Shown one piece after another: positions 18,342 to 25,853 of a stretch of 64,000 bases of DNA (position 1 is its first letter; every line of letters begins with the position of its first letter). The translations under genes were made by a program, and so were the position numbers. This DNA comes from Luteimonas rhizosphaericola (lineage in GTDB: Bacteria; Pseudomonadota; Gammaproteobacteria; Xanthomonadales; Xanthomonadaceae): contig NZ_JARXRN010000028.1 of assembly GCF_029888045.1 (NCBI RefSeq), forward strand, positions 225,924 through 289,923. Direction: 5' to 3'. Below the pieces are notes generated by a model. It was not told where the DNA came from and did no database searches. It saw nothing but the letters and a program-made list of their open reading frames with translations.

Positions 18342-19466
18342 GTGCACGCGCCCACACAGGCCACCGCCGCCCCGGTTGCACGCAGCCCCGGGCGGCGGCT
18401 GTGGTTCGACCTGCACAGCTGGGTCGGCCTGAAGCTGTGCCTGTTCATGGGCTTCGTGTGCCTGACCGGCACGCTGGCGGTGTTCGCGCACGAGATCGAC
18501 TGGCTGCTGCACGAAGAGGTGCGGGTGACGCCGGGCCCCGAGCGGGCGAGCTGGGGCACGATGGTCGCCGCCGCGCAGTCGGCGCATCCGGACTGGACGC
18601 TCGAAGGCCTGAGCGCGCCGCACGCCTCGCGCTTCGCCGCGATGGCGCAGATGCGCCTGCCCGACGGCAGCCGCCGCTTCGTGTGGGTCGATCCCTATCG
18701 CGGCGTGGTGACCGGCGACACCCACTGGTTCACCGCCCACCGCTTCCTGCGCAACACGCACCGGCACCTGATGATCCCGGTGAAGTACGGCGTGCCGCTG
18801 GTGGCGGCGCTGTCGCTGCCGCTGCTGGTGACGCTGGTGAGCAGCCTGTACATCTACAAGCGCTGGTGGCGCGGTTTCTTCAGCTGGCCGCGGGCGGATC
18901 GGCCGCGCCGGCTGTGGGGCGATTTGCACCGGCTGCTGGGCGTGTGGAGCCTGTGGTTCATCGCCCTGATCGCCCTGACCGGCGGCTGGTACCTGGTGGA
19001 ATCGCTCGGCGGCAAGGCGCCGGTGCCGGCGCGGATCGCGCTACCGGAGGGCGATGGGCCGGCCGCGGCCGATCCTCAGGCGATCGACCGCGCAGTCGAT
19101 GCGCTGCGCGCGCGCTGGCCGGCGCTCGAAGTGCGCGGCGCACAGCCCACCGAAGGCGGGCAGGGCCTGCTGCTCGACGGCCAGGCCGAGGCCTGGCTGG
19201 TGCGCGACCGCGCCAACGCCGCCGGCTTCGACCTGCGCACCGGCACCCTCATCGACCAGCGCGATGGACGCGAGATGGGCGTGCACCAGCGCATCGCGGA
19301 GATGGCCGATCCGCTGCATTTCGGAAGCTTCGGCGGTTGGCCGGTGCGCCTGCTGTGGTTCCTGTTTGGCGCCGCGATGACCGCGCTCAGCTTCACCGGC
19401 GTCTACCTCTACGGCCTGCGCGTCAGCGACGCGGCGCGCTCGGCCCTGCGCAGGCGGCGACGGTGA
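18342..19466 (+). CDS. PepSY-associated transmembrane protein, iron-regulated type
   Basis: 374 residues from GTG at 18342, eight bases after the receptor stop. It has the usual PepSY_TM layout: an N-terminal membrane segment (about 25-48, with WFDLHSWVGLKLCLFMGF), a long periplasmic part, another segment near 140-165 followed by YIYKRWWRGFF, HRLLGVWSLWFIALIALTGGWY (about 190-215), and a last segment near 335-360. Conserved His residues in the membrane segments (LHSWVG, DLHRLLG) suggest haem or electron-transfer function, as proposed for siderophore-reducing relatives such as FoxB/PiuB. Its position after a siderophore receptor supports a role in iron release, which is inferred. Confidence 0.87.
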   Translation: MHAPTQATAAPVARSPGRRLWFDLHSWVGLKLCLFMGFVCLTGTLAVFAHEIDWLLHEEVRVTPGPERASWGTMVAAAQSAHPDWTLEGLSAPHASRFAAMAQMRLPDGSRRFVWVDPYRGVVTGDTHWFTAHRFLRNTHRHLMIPVKYGVPLVAALSLPLLVTLVSSLYIYKRWWRGFFSWPRADRPRRLWGDLHRLLGVWSLWFIALIALTGGWYLVESLGGKAPVPARIALPEGDGPAAADPQAIDRAVDALRARWPALEVRGAQPTEGGQGLLLDGQAEAWLVRDRANAAGFDLRTGTLIDQRDGREMGVHQRIAEMADPLHFGSFGGWPVRLLWFLFGAAMTALSFTGVYLYGLRVSDAARSALRRRRR

Positions 19467-19603
19467 GCCGGCGCGGCGACGATCGGGACGACGGCCCCGG
19501 CCCCTGGCGGCGCGCCTGGCAGGGCATGGGCGCCTGGCGCTGGCTGTGGGTCGCGCTGGCGCTGGTGTGGCTGGCGCTGATTCCGCTGGAGGTCATGCGC
19601 TAG
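19463..19603 (+). CDS. 46-residue membrane peptide coupled to the PepSY gene
   Basis: The GTG at 19463 overlaps the PepSY stop in the sequence GTGA. The product has a basic, Trp-rich N-terminal half (WRRAWQGMGAWRW) and one membrane segment (LWVALALVWLALIPL). It ends EVMR. The four-base overlap, shared GC-rich codon use and placement within the Fur-controlled unit support it as real. It is below the length most gene finders accept. It may be a small accessory subunit of the PepSY reductase; no homologous family is recognised. Confidence 0.6.
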   Translation: MSRRGDDRDDGPGPWRRAWQGMGAWRWLWVALALVWLALIPLEVMR

Positions 19604-19645
19604 CAGGTGCATACCGCGTGCGTAACGACCGAGGCGCCCCGAGAC

Positions 19646-20659
19646 TCAGCTGGCGCCGTCGGCGGCGCGCAGCAGCACCAGCGCGAAGTCGCGCGCATCG
19701 TCGGTCCAGGTCTCGTCGACCGCCAGGCCCGCCTGCGCGGCGATCGTGCGGATGCTGGCCCCGGTGTACTTGCGGCTGATCTCCACTTCGATGCGCTCGC
19801 CGGCCGCGAAGTCGATGGCCTCGCCGGCCACCTGCACCGTCTGCGCCTCCCGGCTCACGATCGCGGTCTCGATGCGCTCGCGTTCGACCGAATAGGCCGC
19901 GTGGTGCGCGAACCGGTTGAGGTCGAAGCGGCCCTCGGCCTCGCGGTTCAGGCGCGCGAGCAGGTTGAGCGTGAACTCGGCGGTGACCCCGGCGGCGTCG
20001 TTGTACGCCGCCTCCAGGCGCTCGACCGGCTTGACCAGGTCGAAGCCGAGCAGGGCCAGGCCATCCGGCCCCATCGTCTCGCGGATCGAGCGCAGCAGTT
20101 CGAGCGCGTCGTCGTCGTCGAAGTTGCCGAGCGTGGAGCCGGGGAAGAACACCAGCGTGCGCCGCGCCGCGCGCTGCGCCGGCGGCAGGGGCACCGGGCG
20201 GGTGAAGTCGGCGCACACCGGCAGCAGCTGCAGGTGCGGGAACTGGTCGGCGACCGCGCGCGTGCTGTCGAGCAGCGCCGCCATCGAAATCTCCACCGAC
20301 GTGTAGGCCACTGGATCGTCGAGCGCGTCCAGCAGCTGGCGGGTCTTGATGCCGCTGCCGGTGCCCAGTTCCACCACGTGCACGTTCGGCCCCACGCGCT
20401 GCGCGATCCGCGGCGCCACCGCCTCCAGCAGCGCGGTCTCCACGCGCGTGAGGTAGTACTCCGGCTGCCGGGTGATGGCTTCGAACAGGCGCGAGCCGCG
20501 CGCGTCGTAGAAGTATTTCGACGACAGCCGCTTCGGATTCGCGCGCAGGCCGGCACGCGCGTCGGCGCGCAGGTCCGCCGCGGGCGGGGCGAGGTCGAGC
20601 ACGGTCCAGCCGTCTGCGGGCGGATGCTGGGCGGAACAGGAGCCGGAAGCCGGAGTCAT
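19646..20659 (-). CDS. egtD: L-histidine N-alpha-methyltransferase EgtD
   Basis: 337 residues, close to the roughly 320 of known EgtD. It adds three methyl groups from S-adenosylmethionine to the alpha-amino group of histidine, giving hercynine, the first step of ergothioneine synthesis. Visible signatures are KYFYDARGSRLFEAIT near residue 50, the SAM loop VVELGTGSGIKTRQLLDAL, FFPGSTLGNFDDDDA, FDLVKPVERLEAAYND and the C-terminal EISRKYT. The ATG at 20659 overlaps the egtB stop by four bases (ATGA), so the pair is cotranscribed with egtB first. No egtA, egtC or egtE was found in the window. Confidence 0.93.
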   Translation of the reverse strand: MTPASGSCSAQHPPADGWTVLDLAPPAADLRADARAGLRANPKRLSSKYFYDARGSRLFEAITRQPEYYLTRVETALLEAVAPRIAQRVGPNVHVVELGTGSGIKTRQLLDALDDPVAYTSVEISMAALLDSTRAVADQFPHLQLLPVCADFTRPVPLPPAQRAARRTLVFFPGSTLGNFDDDDALELLRSIRETMGPDGLALLGFDLVKPVERLEAAYNDAAGVTAEFTLNLLARLNREAEGRFDLNRFAHHAAYSVERERIETAIVSREAQTVQVAGEAIDFAAGERIEVEISRKYTGASIRTIAAQAGLAVDETWTDDARDFALVLLRAADGAS

Positions 20660-21954
20660 GCGGGGTCCTTGGCCAGGCGCAGGCCGGCGAACTGCCACTG
20701 CGCGGAGGGCGGAAAGAAGTTGCGGTAGGTGGCACGCACATGGCTGGCCGGTGTGGCGCAGCTGCCGCCACGCAGCACCTGCTGGCTGCACATGAACTTG
20801 CCGTTGTATTCGCCCAGCGCGCCGGGCATGGGGCGGAAGCCGGGATAGGCGCCGTAGGCGCTGGACGTCCACTCCCAGACATCGCCGAACAGCTGGCGCA
20901 GGCCGGTGCCGTCGCTGCCGCGCGGATGCAGGTGGCCGGCATCGGCGAAGTTGCCGCGCACCGGCTGGCCGGCGGCGGCGCGCTCCCACTCGAACTCGGT
21001 CGGCAGGCGCGCGCCGGCCCAGCGCGCGTAGGCATCGGCCTCGTAGTAGCTCAGGTGCACCACGGGCGCGTCGGGATCGATCGGCTGCGCGCCGGCGAGG
21101 GTGAAGTGGTGCGCGTCGTCGATCCAGTGGAGCGGCCGCGCCCGCTGCCCGGCCTGGACCCAGGCCCAGCCTTCCGACAGCCAGTGCGCGTGCGTGCGGT
21201 AGCCGCCGTCGGCGATGAACTGGCGGTACTCGCCGGCGGTCACCGGCCGCGAGGCGAGCGCGAACGCCCCCGTCAGCACCCGGTGGCGCGGGCTTTCCAG
21301 GTCGAACGCGAACGCGTCGTGCGCCGGCCACACGGGTGCGCCGATTTCGACCACCGCCTCGTCGAACCCGATCCACTCCAGCGGCCCGGCCAGCGACCGC
21401 GGCGGCGCGTGCACATGGTAGGCCGGCAGCAGCGGGTTGAGCGAGAACGCATGCTTGAGATCGGTGAGGATCAGTTCCTGGTGCTGCTGTTCGTGCTGCA
21501 GGCCCAGCTCGACGATGCGCAGGCCGTCGCGATCGAACGTGCCGCGCGCGAGCGCGTCGCCCAGGCGCGCGTCGATCGCGGCGCGGTAGCCGAGTACCTC
21601 GTCCAGCGACGGGCGCGTGAGCAGGCCGCGCTGCGGACGCGGATGCCGGGGGCCGACGCTCTCGTAGTAGCTGTTGAACAGCGCGTCCCACTCCGGATGC
21701 GGCGAGCGCGCGCCGGCCAGTGGCTGCAGCACGAAGCGGTCGAAGAACCAGGTGGTATGCGCCAGGTGCCATTTCACTGGACTGGCGTCGGGCATGCTCT
21801 GGACCGCGGCATCCTCGGCCGACAGCGGCGCGGCCAGCGCCAGCGTCTGCCGGCGCACGGCGTGGAAGCGCTCGACCAGGCCGTGCGGCTCCGCGCCCGC
21901 CGCGGCATCGTGGGGGTCGCTGAAGCCGCGGCGTGCGACCGCATCGTGGTCCAT
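20656..21954 (-). CDS. egtB: Ergothioneine synthase EgtB (iron-dependent sulfoxide synthase)
   Basis: 432 residues. It joins hercynine to a thiol donor (cysteine or gamma-glutamylcysteine) with O2 at a mononuclear iron. A DinB-type N-terminal domain carries the expected iron ligands: WHLAHTTWFFD (first His) and LQHEQQHQELILTD (HxxxH pair). A C-terminal formylglycine-synthase-like domain follows from about residue 190, with LASRPVTAGEYRQFI, RLPTEFEWERAA, GDVWEWTSSAYG, VLRGGSCATP and a terminal AGLRLAKD. A GAGGAG ribosome site lies about seven bases before the ATG. Thiol-donor choice and the missing C-S lyase step cannot be settled here. It overlaps egtD. Confidence 0.93.
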   Translation of the reverse strand: MDHDAVARRGFSDPHDAAAGAEPHGLVERFHAVRRQTLALAAPLSAEDAAVQSMPDASPVKWHLAHTTWFFDRFVLQPLAGARSPHPEWDALFNSYYESVGPRHPRPQRGLLTRPSLDEVLGYRAAIDARLGDALARGTFDRDGLRIVELGLQHEQQHQELILTDLKHAFSLNPLLPAYHVHAPPRSLAGPLEWIGFDEAVVEIGAPVWPAHDAFAFDLESPRHRVLTGAFALASRPVTAGEYRQFIADGGYRTHAHWLSEGWAWVQAGQRARPLHWIDDAHHFTLAGAQPIDPDAPVVHLSYYEADAYARWAGARLPTEFEWERAAAGQPVRGNFADAGHLHPRGSDGTGLRQLFGDVWEWTSSAYGAYPGFRPMPGALGEYNGKFMCSQQVLRGGSCATPASHVRATYRNFFPPSAQWQFAGLRLAKDPA

Positions 21955-22297
21955 GGGGTCTACTCCTCGGCAGGGCCCGGGCGTGGAAACGCGGGCGGGT
22001 CGCCGGATCGCACGCCCTGTGCTGCCCGCGAACCCTCCTGGATCGCGCCACCCGCCTGCGACGGCAGTGGAACATACGGGGTGTTACGTGCGATGAAGGC
22101 CGGGTGCGGACATGCCAGGCGCGCGGGCCCGTGCACGCGAGCGCCGGGAGGCCGCTTCACGCCGGGCGCGACGGCGGACAGCGCCCGCGCATGCGCGCGG
22201 GTCGGTGCTGCAACGCGTCGTCGATGCCTGGAGCGTTCGCGGACGCTTCACTTCCGCGATGCCAGCGTGCGGCGCATCTCCACCCGGAAGACCGTAC
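21955..22297. other. Divergent intergenic region between egtB and the lipoprotein gene
   Basis: 343 bases carrying the egtB ribosome site at its left edge and a GGAAG element at 22286-22290 before the lipoprotein start. No small gene, terminator or convincing promoter match was seen in between. Confidence 0.6.
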
Positions 22298-23017
22298 ATG
22301 CCCCACCTGCCCGCGAACCGCCTCGTCCCCCTGACTGCCGCCCGCGGCGGCGCTGCCGTTGACCGCGGCGCGCCGGACCTGCCGGCACGCCGTGCGCGAC
22401 CCCGTGCGCTGCCCGCGGTCGGCCTGCTGCTCGCAGGTGCGCTGCTGGCCGGATGTTCGCCCACGCCGGACGCCGCGCAACCGGCGGCCGCACCGGAAGC
22501 CGCCGCCGACACAGCCGCGCCGCCGCAGGATGCGCAGGCGGGCCCGGCGCCGGCGCCCGAGGGTGACGCGCCCACCGGGCAGGCGACCGCCCCCGGCAGC
22601 CCACCGGCGACTGGCGCGCACGGAACCATCGGCGGCGACGGGTCCGACATCCGGCTCGACCCGCTGGGCGCGGCGGACATCGAGCAGGCCGCGCTCGGTG
22701 GCGAACTGGCCTGCAGTTTCGTTGCGGACGGCGGACAGGCGCCCCTGCTGCTCGCCATGGGCGTGGTCGCCTCGGACGAGCCGGCGCAGGGCGTGGTCAA
22801 GGTCGCCGGCTACGTGGAGCCGGTGCGCGCGCCGGGCGGCTTCGACGGCATGCTCGAGGACCCGACCTTCAGCGGCCAGGGCAAGACCGTGCGCATCGCG
22901 CTGACCGGTGAGGCCAGCGGCGGCGGCGAATCCCCGCCGCGGCGGGCCACGCTCACCTACCTGCGCGCCGATGGCGCCAGCCGGACCTTCGAGGGCCAGT
23001 GGCAGTGCGGGCCCTGA
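22298..23017 (+). CDS. Uncharacterised lipoprotein
   Basis: 239 residues from ATG at 22298, preceded by GGAAG. An unusually long basic N-terminus (about 45 residues) leads into VGLLLAGALLAGC, a clear lipobox. The mature part starts with an Ala/Pro-rich, probably unstructured linker of about 65 residues. A compact domain (about 130-239) with Cys residues in ELACSF and WQCGP could form a disulfide. No enzyme motif is seen and no family is recognised. It stands alone between egtB and the N-acetyltransferase. A start closer to the hydrophobic segment would give a more normal signal peptide, but no good codon with a ribosome site is visible. Confidence 0.7.
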   Translation: MPHLPANRLVPLTAARGGAAVDRGAPDLPARRARPRALPAVGLLLAGALLAGCSPTPDAAQPAAAPEAAADTAAPPQDAQAGPAPAPEGDAPTGQATAPGSPPATGAHGTIGGDGSDIRLDPLGAADIEQAALGGELACSFVADGGQAPLLLAMGVVASDEPAQGVVKVAGYVEPVRAPGGFDGMLEDPTFSGQGKTVRIALTGEASGGGESPPRRATLTYLRADGASRTFEGQWQCGP

Positions 23018-23065
23018 GGGGCTGAGCCCGGGCGCCGCCCCGCGGAACGAGGTCCTTGCGCAGGC

Positions 23066-23096
23066 TTGACCTCGACCAAGGTCGAGGAAGGAGCAT
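23066..23096 (+). promoter_or_regulatory. MerR/SoxR-type operator-promoter before the acetyltransferase
   Basis: TTGACC (23066-23071) overlaps a perfect eight-plus-eight dyad, CCTCGACC-AA-GGTCGAGG (23070-23087). A 19-base spacer leads to a weak -10 match GAGCAT (23091-23096). The layout equals that of MerR-family promoters: over-long spacer, dyad inside it, TTGACCTC start. The outer bases match the SoxR box CCTCAAG...CTTGAGG. The start codon of the acetyltransferase is 30 bases further on. No MerR-family gene lies in the window. Confidence 0.6.
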
Positions 23097-23125
23097 GGCG
23101 TTCCCTCCCGACGTCTTCGCCCGCC

Positions 23126-23983
23126 ATGCCCGACTCGCTGCAGGATCCCGCCCGCTACCTCGCCCGCCTCGGATTCGACGCACCGCCGCCGCCCACGCTG
23201 CAGACGCTGCGCGCGCTGCAGCTGGCGCACACGTCCAGCTTCGCGTTCGAGACCATCGACACCCTGCTGCGCCGGCCGGTGCCGGTGGACCTGCCGGCAC
23301 TGGAGCGCAAGCTGCTGCACGACGGCCGCGGCGGCTACTGCTTCGAGCTCAACCGGCTGTTCCTGGCGCTGCTCCAGCACCTGGGGTTCGATGCCCATGC
23401 GCTGGCCGCGCGGGTGATCGAGGGCGAGGCGCCGCTGGCGCGGACCCACCTGCTGCTGCACGTGGCGATCGACGGCGCGTCCTGGATCGCCGACGTCGGC
23501 TTCGGCGGCATGGTCCCGACCGCGCCGCTGCGGCTCGACATTTCGGCCGCGCAGGCGACCCCGCACGAGCCGTACCGGGTGCGCGAACGCGACGCCGGCT
23601 ACCTGCTGCAGGCACAGGTGCGCGACGCCTGGCGCGACCTCTACACCTTCGACCTGCAGCGCCAGCTCGACATCGACCTGGAGATGGGCAGCTGGTACGT
23701 CTCCACCCATCCGGGCTCGCCCTTCCTCGGTGAACTGCGCGTCGCCCGCACGGCGCCGGGGCAGCGCAAGGCCCTGCGCAACGGCAGTTTCGCCATCCAC
23801 CGCCTGGGCCAGCCCAGCGAACGCCGCGGGCTGGACGACGCGGACGCCGTGCTGCAGGTGCTGCGCGACGAATTCGGCCTGCGCCCGCCCGCAGGTCATG
23901 CGCTGCGCGAGGCACTGCAGGCACGGCTCGAGCGGGATGCGGCGATCCAGGCAGGCTTGGGTCCCGCGCCTGGTCGAGCGTGA
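23126..23983 (+). CDS. nat: Arylamine N-acetyltransferase
   Basis: 285 residues, typical for the family. It transfers acetyl from acetyl-CoA to arylamines, hydrazines or related amines in the cytoplasm. The Cys-His-Asp triad is visible: GGYCFELN (Cys about 70), THLLLHV (His about 109) and DVGFGG (Asp about 124). The ATG at 23126 is chosen because the protein then starts MPDSLQDPARYLARLGF as in relatives; no clear ribosome site precedes it, and longer in-frame starts run into the operator. The MerR/SoxR-type site directly upstream suggests induction by redox-active or toxic small molecules. Confidence 0.9.
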   Translation: MPDSLQDPARYLARLGFDAPPPPTLQTLRALQLAHTSSFAFETIDTLLRRPVPVDLPALERKLLHDGRGGYCFELNRLFLALLQHLGFDAHALAARVIEGEAPLARTHLLLHVAIDGASWIADVGFGGMVPTAPLRLDISAAQATPHEPYRVRERDAGYLLQAQVRDAWRDLYTFDLQRQLDIDLEMGSWYVSTHPGSPFLGELRVARTAPGQRKALRNGSFAIHRLGQPSERRGLDDADAVLQVLRDEFGLRPPAGHALREALQARLERDAAIQAGLGPAPGRA

Positions 23984-24112
23984 GATCTTCGTAGTGTTCC
24001 CGCGCGGCGCCGCAGTCACGCACCCACGCGCACGCACGGCGACGCGATGGGATTTCCGCGACGGAGCGCGACGCCGCCGCGCACGGCCGCGGCGCAGCCC
24101 GTGCCGCGCGGA

Positions 24113-24898
24113 TCAGCGGGAGTCGATCGTCGAACCCGCTCGCGTCGGCATGGACGGTCGCCGTGCGGTGCGCAGCAGGAACACCGTCTGCACCGCCAGC
24201 GCCACGGCGATCGCGACCGCCAACCACGCGGCGGTGTCGGCACCCGGAAGATCGTGGCCCGACTGCTTCACGTACACCGCCGCCAGGGCCCACAGCGCGG
24301 CCGCCACGTAGGCGAGGTTGCCGCGCATCCGGTGATTGAGCGCCAGCAGCACGATCGCGGCGACCGCGAACAGGGCCAGGCTCCAGGGCAACTGGTCGTC
24401 GGCCGGCAGCCAGCCGTAGGCCACGATCACCTGCGCCAGGTTGAGGAAGGCCGCCAGCGTCAGCCAGCCGGCGTGCAGCGACAGCGGCAGCCAGGCCCAC
24501 AGGCGCTGACCCGTGGCCGGGGCGGCATCGCGCGACAGCAGCAACGCGCAGCGCACCAGGCAGGCCATGGCGCCGAAGATCACCAGCAGGCACGCCACGA
24601 ACCATTCGTTGGAGAACAGCGGCATCCAGACCGTGGTCAGGACGAAGCCTGCCGCCGCCCATGGCGCCACGCGTGCAAGGGTCGGATCACGCCGGCGCGC
24701 GCCGGTGGCCTGCCAGCCGGCGTAGGCGAGGTCGAGCAGGAAGATCAGGCCCCAGATCGAGAACGCATACCCGGCAGCCACCAGCAGCGTCGGGTAGCGG
24801 TCGGAGACGGTCCCGTTGTCCGGCCCGAAGGCCCCGGTGTTCGACAGCCAGGCCACGAGCGGCATGGCCAGGGCGGTCAGCACGACGAGCAGGCGCAT
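24113..24898 (-). CDS. TspO/MBR-related multi-pass membrane protein
   Basis: 261 residues with about seven hydrophobic segments. The N-terminal signature (VSDRYPTLLVAAGYAFSIWG, then LIFLLDLAYAGWQ) is that of bacterial proteins usually labelled tryptophan-rich sensory protein or TspO-related. They are longer than true five-helix TspO, and porphyrin binding has not been established for this branch. Trp residues cluster at membrane borders. It probably acts in the inner membrane; function unknown. It is followed by a 71-residue gene upstream in the same direction (37-base gap). Confidence 0.7.
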   Translation of the reverse strand: MRLLVVLTALAMPLVAWLSNTGAFGPDNGTVSDRYPTLLVAAGYAFSIWGLIFLLDLAYAGWQATGARRRDPTLARVAPWAAAGFVLTTVWMPLFSNEWFVACLLVIFGAMACLVRCALLLSRDAAPATGQRLWAWLPLSLHAGWLTLAAFLNLAQVIVAYGWLPADDQLPWSLALFAVAAIVLLALNHRMRGNLAYVAAALWALAAVYVKQSGHDLPGADTAAWLAVAIAVALAVQTVFLLRTARRPSMPTRAGSTIDSR

Positions 24899-24934
24899 GG
24901 CGGCTCCGGGAATTGCTGGGTGTCCAGGGGAAGA

Positions 24935-25150
24935 TCAGGGCTCGCCGAAGCTGCGGCTCGAATGCGAGGCCGTGCGCGTGGCCGGCGAGACGTCGAGCGA
25001 TTCGCCCACCAGCACCGGATCGCCATGCGGCGCGGTGCGCTGCCGGTCGTCGGCGATCGACGCGTGTCCGCGGTCGAGCTGGTGGCGCTGCCACGCCCGA
25101 TAGGCGACGTAGCCGAGCGCGCCGGCGGCGAAGAGTTTCAGGAACGACAT
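24935..25150 (-). CDS. Small hypothetical protein, 71 residues
   Basis: Starts at ATG 25148-25150 (MSFLKLFAAGALGYVAYRAW). The first 20 residues form one hydrophobic segment followed by a positive patch (RAWQRH), so it may be a single-pass membrane protein with a polar, probably disordered tail. It lies just upstream of the TspO-related gene and may be cotranscribed. No family is recognised. Codon use matches the neighbours. Confidence 0.55.
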   Translation of the reverse strand: MSFLKLFAAGALGYVAYRAWQRHQLDRGHASIADDRQRTAPHGDPVLVGESLDVSPATRTASHSSRSFGEP

Positions 25151-25411
25151 GGCGGGTCTCCGACGGTGACGGGGGGAGCGGCAGCGTGGATCAGGCGGAG
25201 TGATCCGGGCGTGACCGCAGGCGCGCCGGCGCGGCCGGTGTCCCGTTCACGGCCCTTTCCGCGTCGTTCGAAGTAGGATCGGCGCGGGAGACGTTCGCGG
25301 GCCGGTGGTCGCCGGCGTCGGGGCCTGGCATCCGTCGGACCGTCCGCAGGACGGTGCACGGATGCCGCCGACGCCCTCCACCCTTCGCCGCGGACGGCGG
25401 GAGGCGTGCCA

Positions 25412-25813
25412 ATGCAGGACGACGTCCACATCGCGCTGCGACGGGAATCCGGGTCCCGCCTGCATGCACGGGTCACCGGCCGCACCACGCTGGCCAACAC
25501 GCTCGCCTACTGGCGCGCCATCGCTGATGCGGTGCAGGCGCAGCCCGCGCGCGAACTGCTGCTGGTCGACGAACTGGTGGGGCCGCCGCTCAGCGCGGGC
25601 GAGTGGCGCGCGCTGGTGGACGAGGTCGGCCCCCGGCTCGGCCAGCTGCGGATCGCGCACGTCAAGCCGCGCGGCCTGGACACCGTCGAGTACTGCGTGC
25701 TGTCTGCGCTCGACGCGGGCCTGCAGGCGCAGGTGTTCTCCGAGGCGCAGCGCGCCAGCCTGTGGCTCAGCTACGGCGAGCGCGCCGATTCCCCGGGAAC
25801 GGCCGGCGGGTAG
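25412..25813 (+). CDS. Hypothetical cytoplasmic protein, 133 residues
   Basis: ATG at 25412 is preferred because GGGAGG lies seven bases upstream; the GTG at 25406 would crowd it. The predicted alternating helices and strands (LARTTLANTLAYWRAI region, LLLVDELVG, RIAHVKP) give a small alpha/beta protein somewhat like STAS or receiver-like folds, but no motif is decisive. No signal peptide or membrane segment. The 261 bases before it (25151-25411) carry nothing recognisable. Confidence 0.6.
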   Translation: MQDDVHIALRRESGSRLHARVTGRTTLANTLAYWRAIADAVQAQPARELLLVDELVGPPLSAGEWRALVDEVGPRLGQLRIAHVKPRGLDTVEYCVLSALDAGLQAQVFSEAQRASLWLSYGERADSPGTAGG

Positions 25814-25853
25814 ACGCGCGGCACGTCGGACGCGCCGCGCGCGGGCCGCCCGC

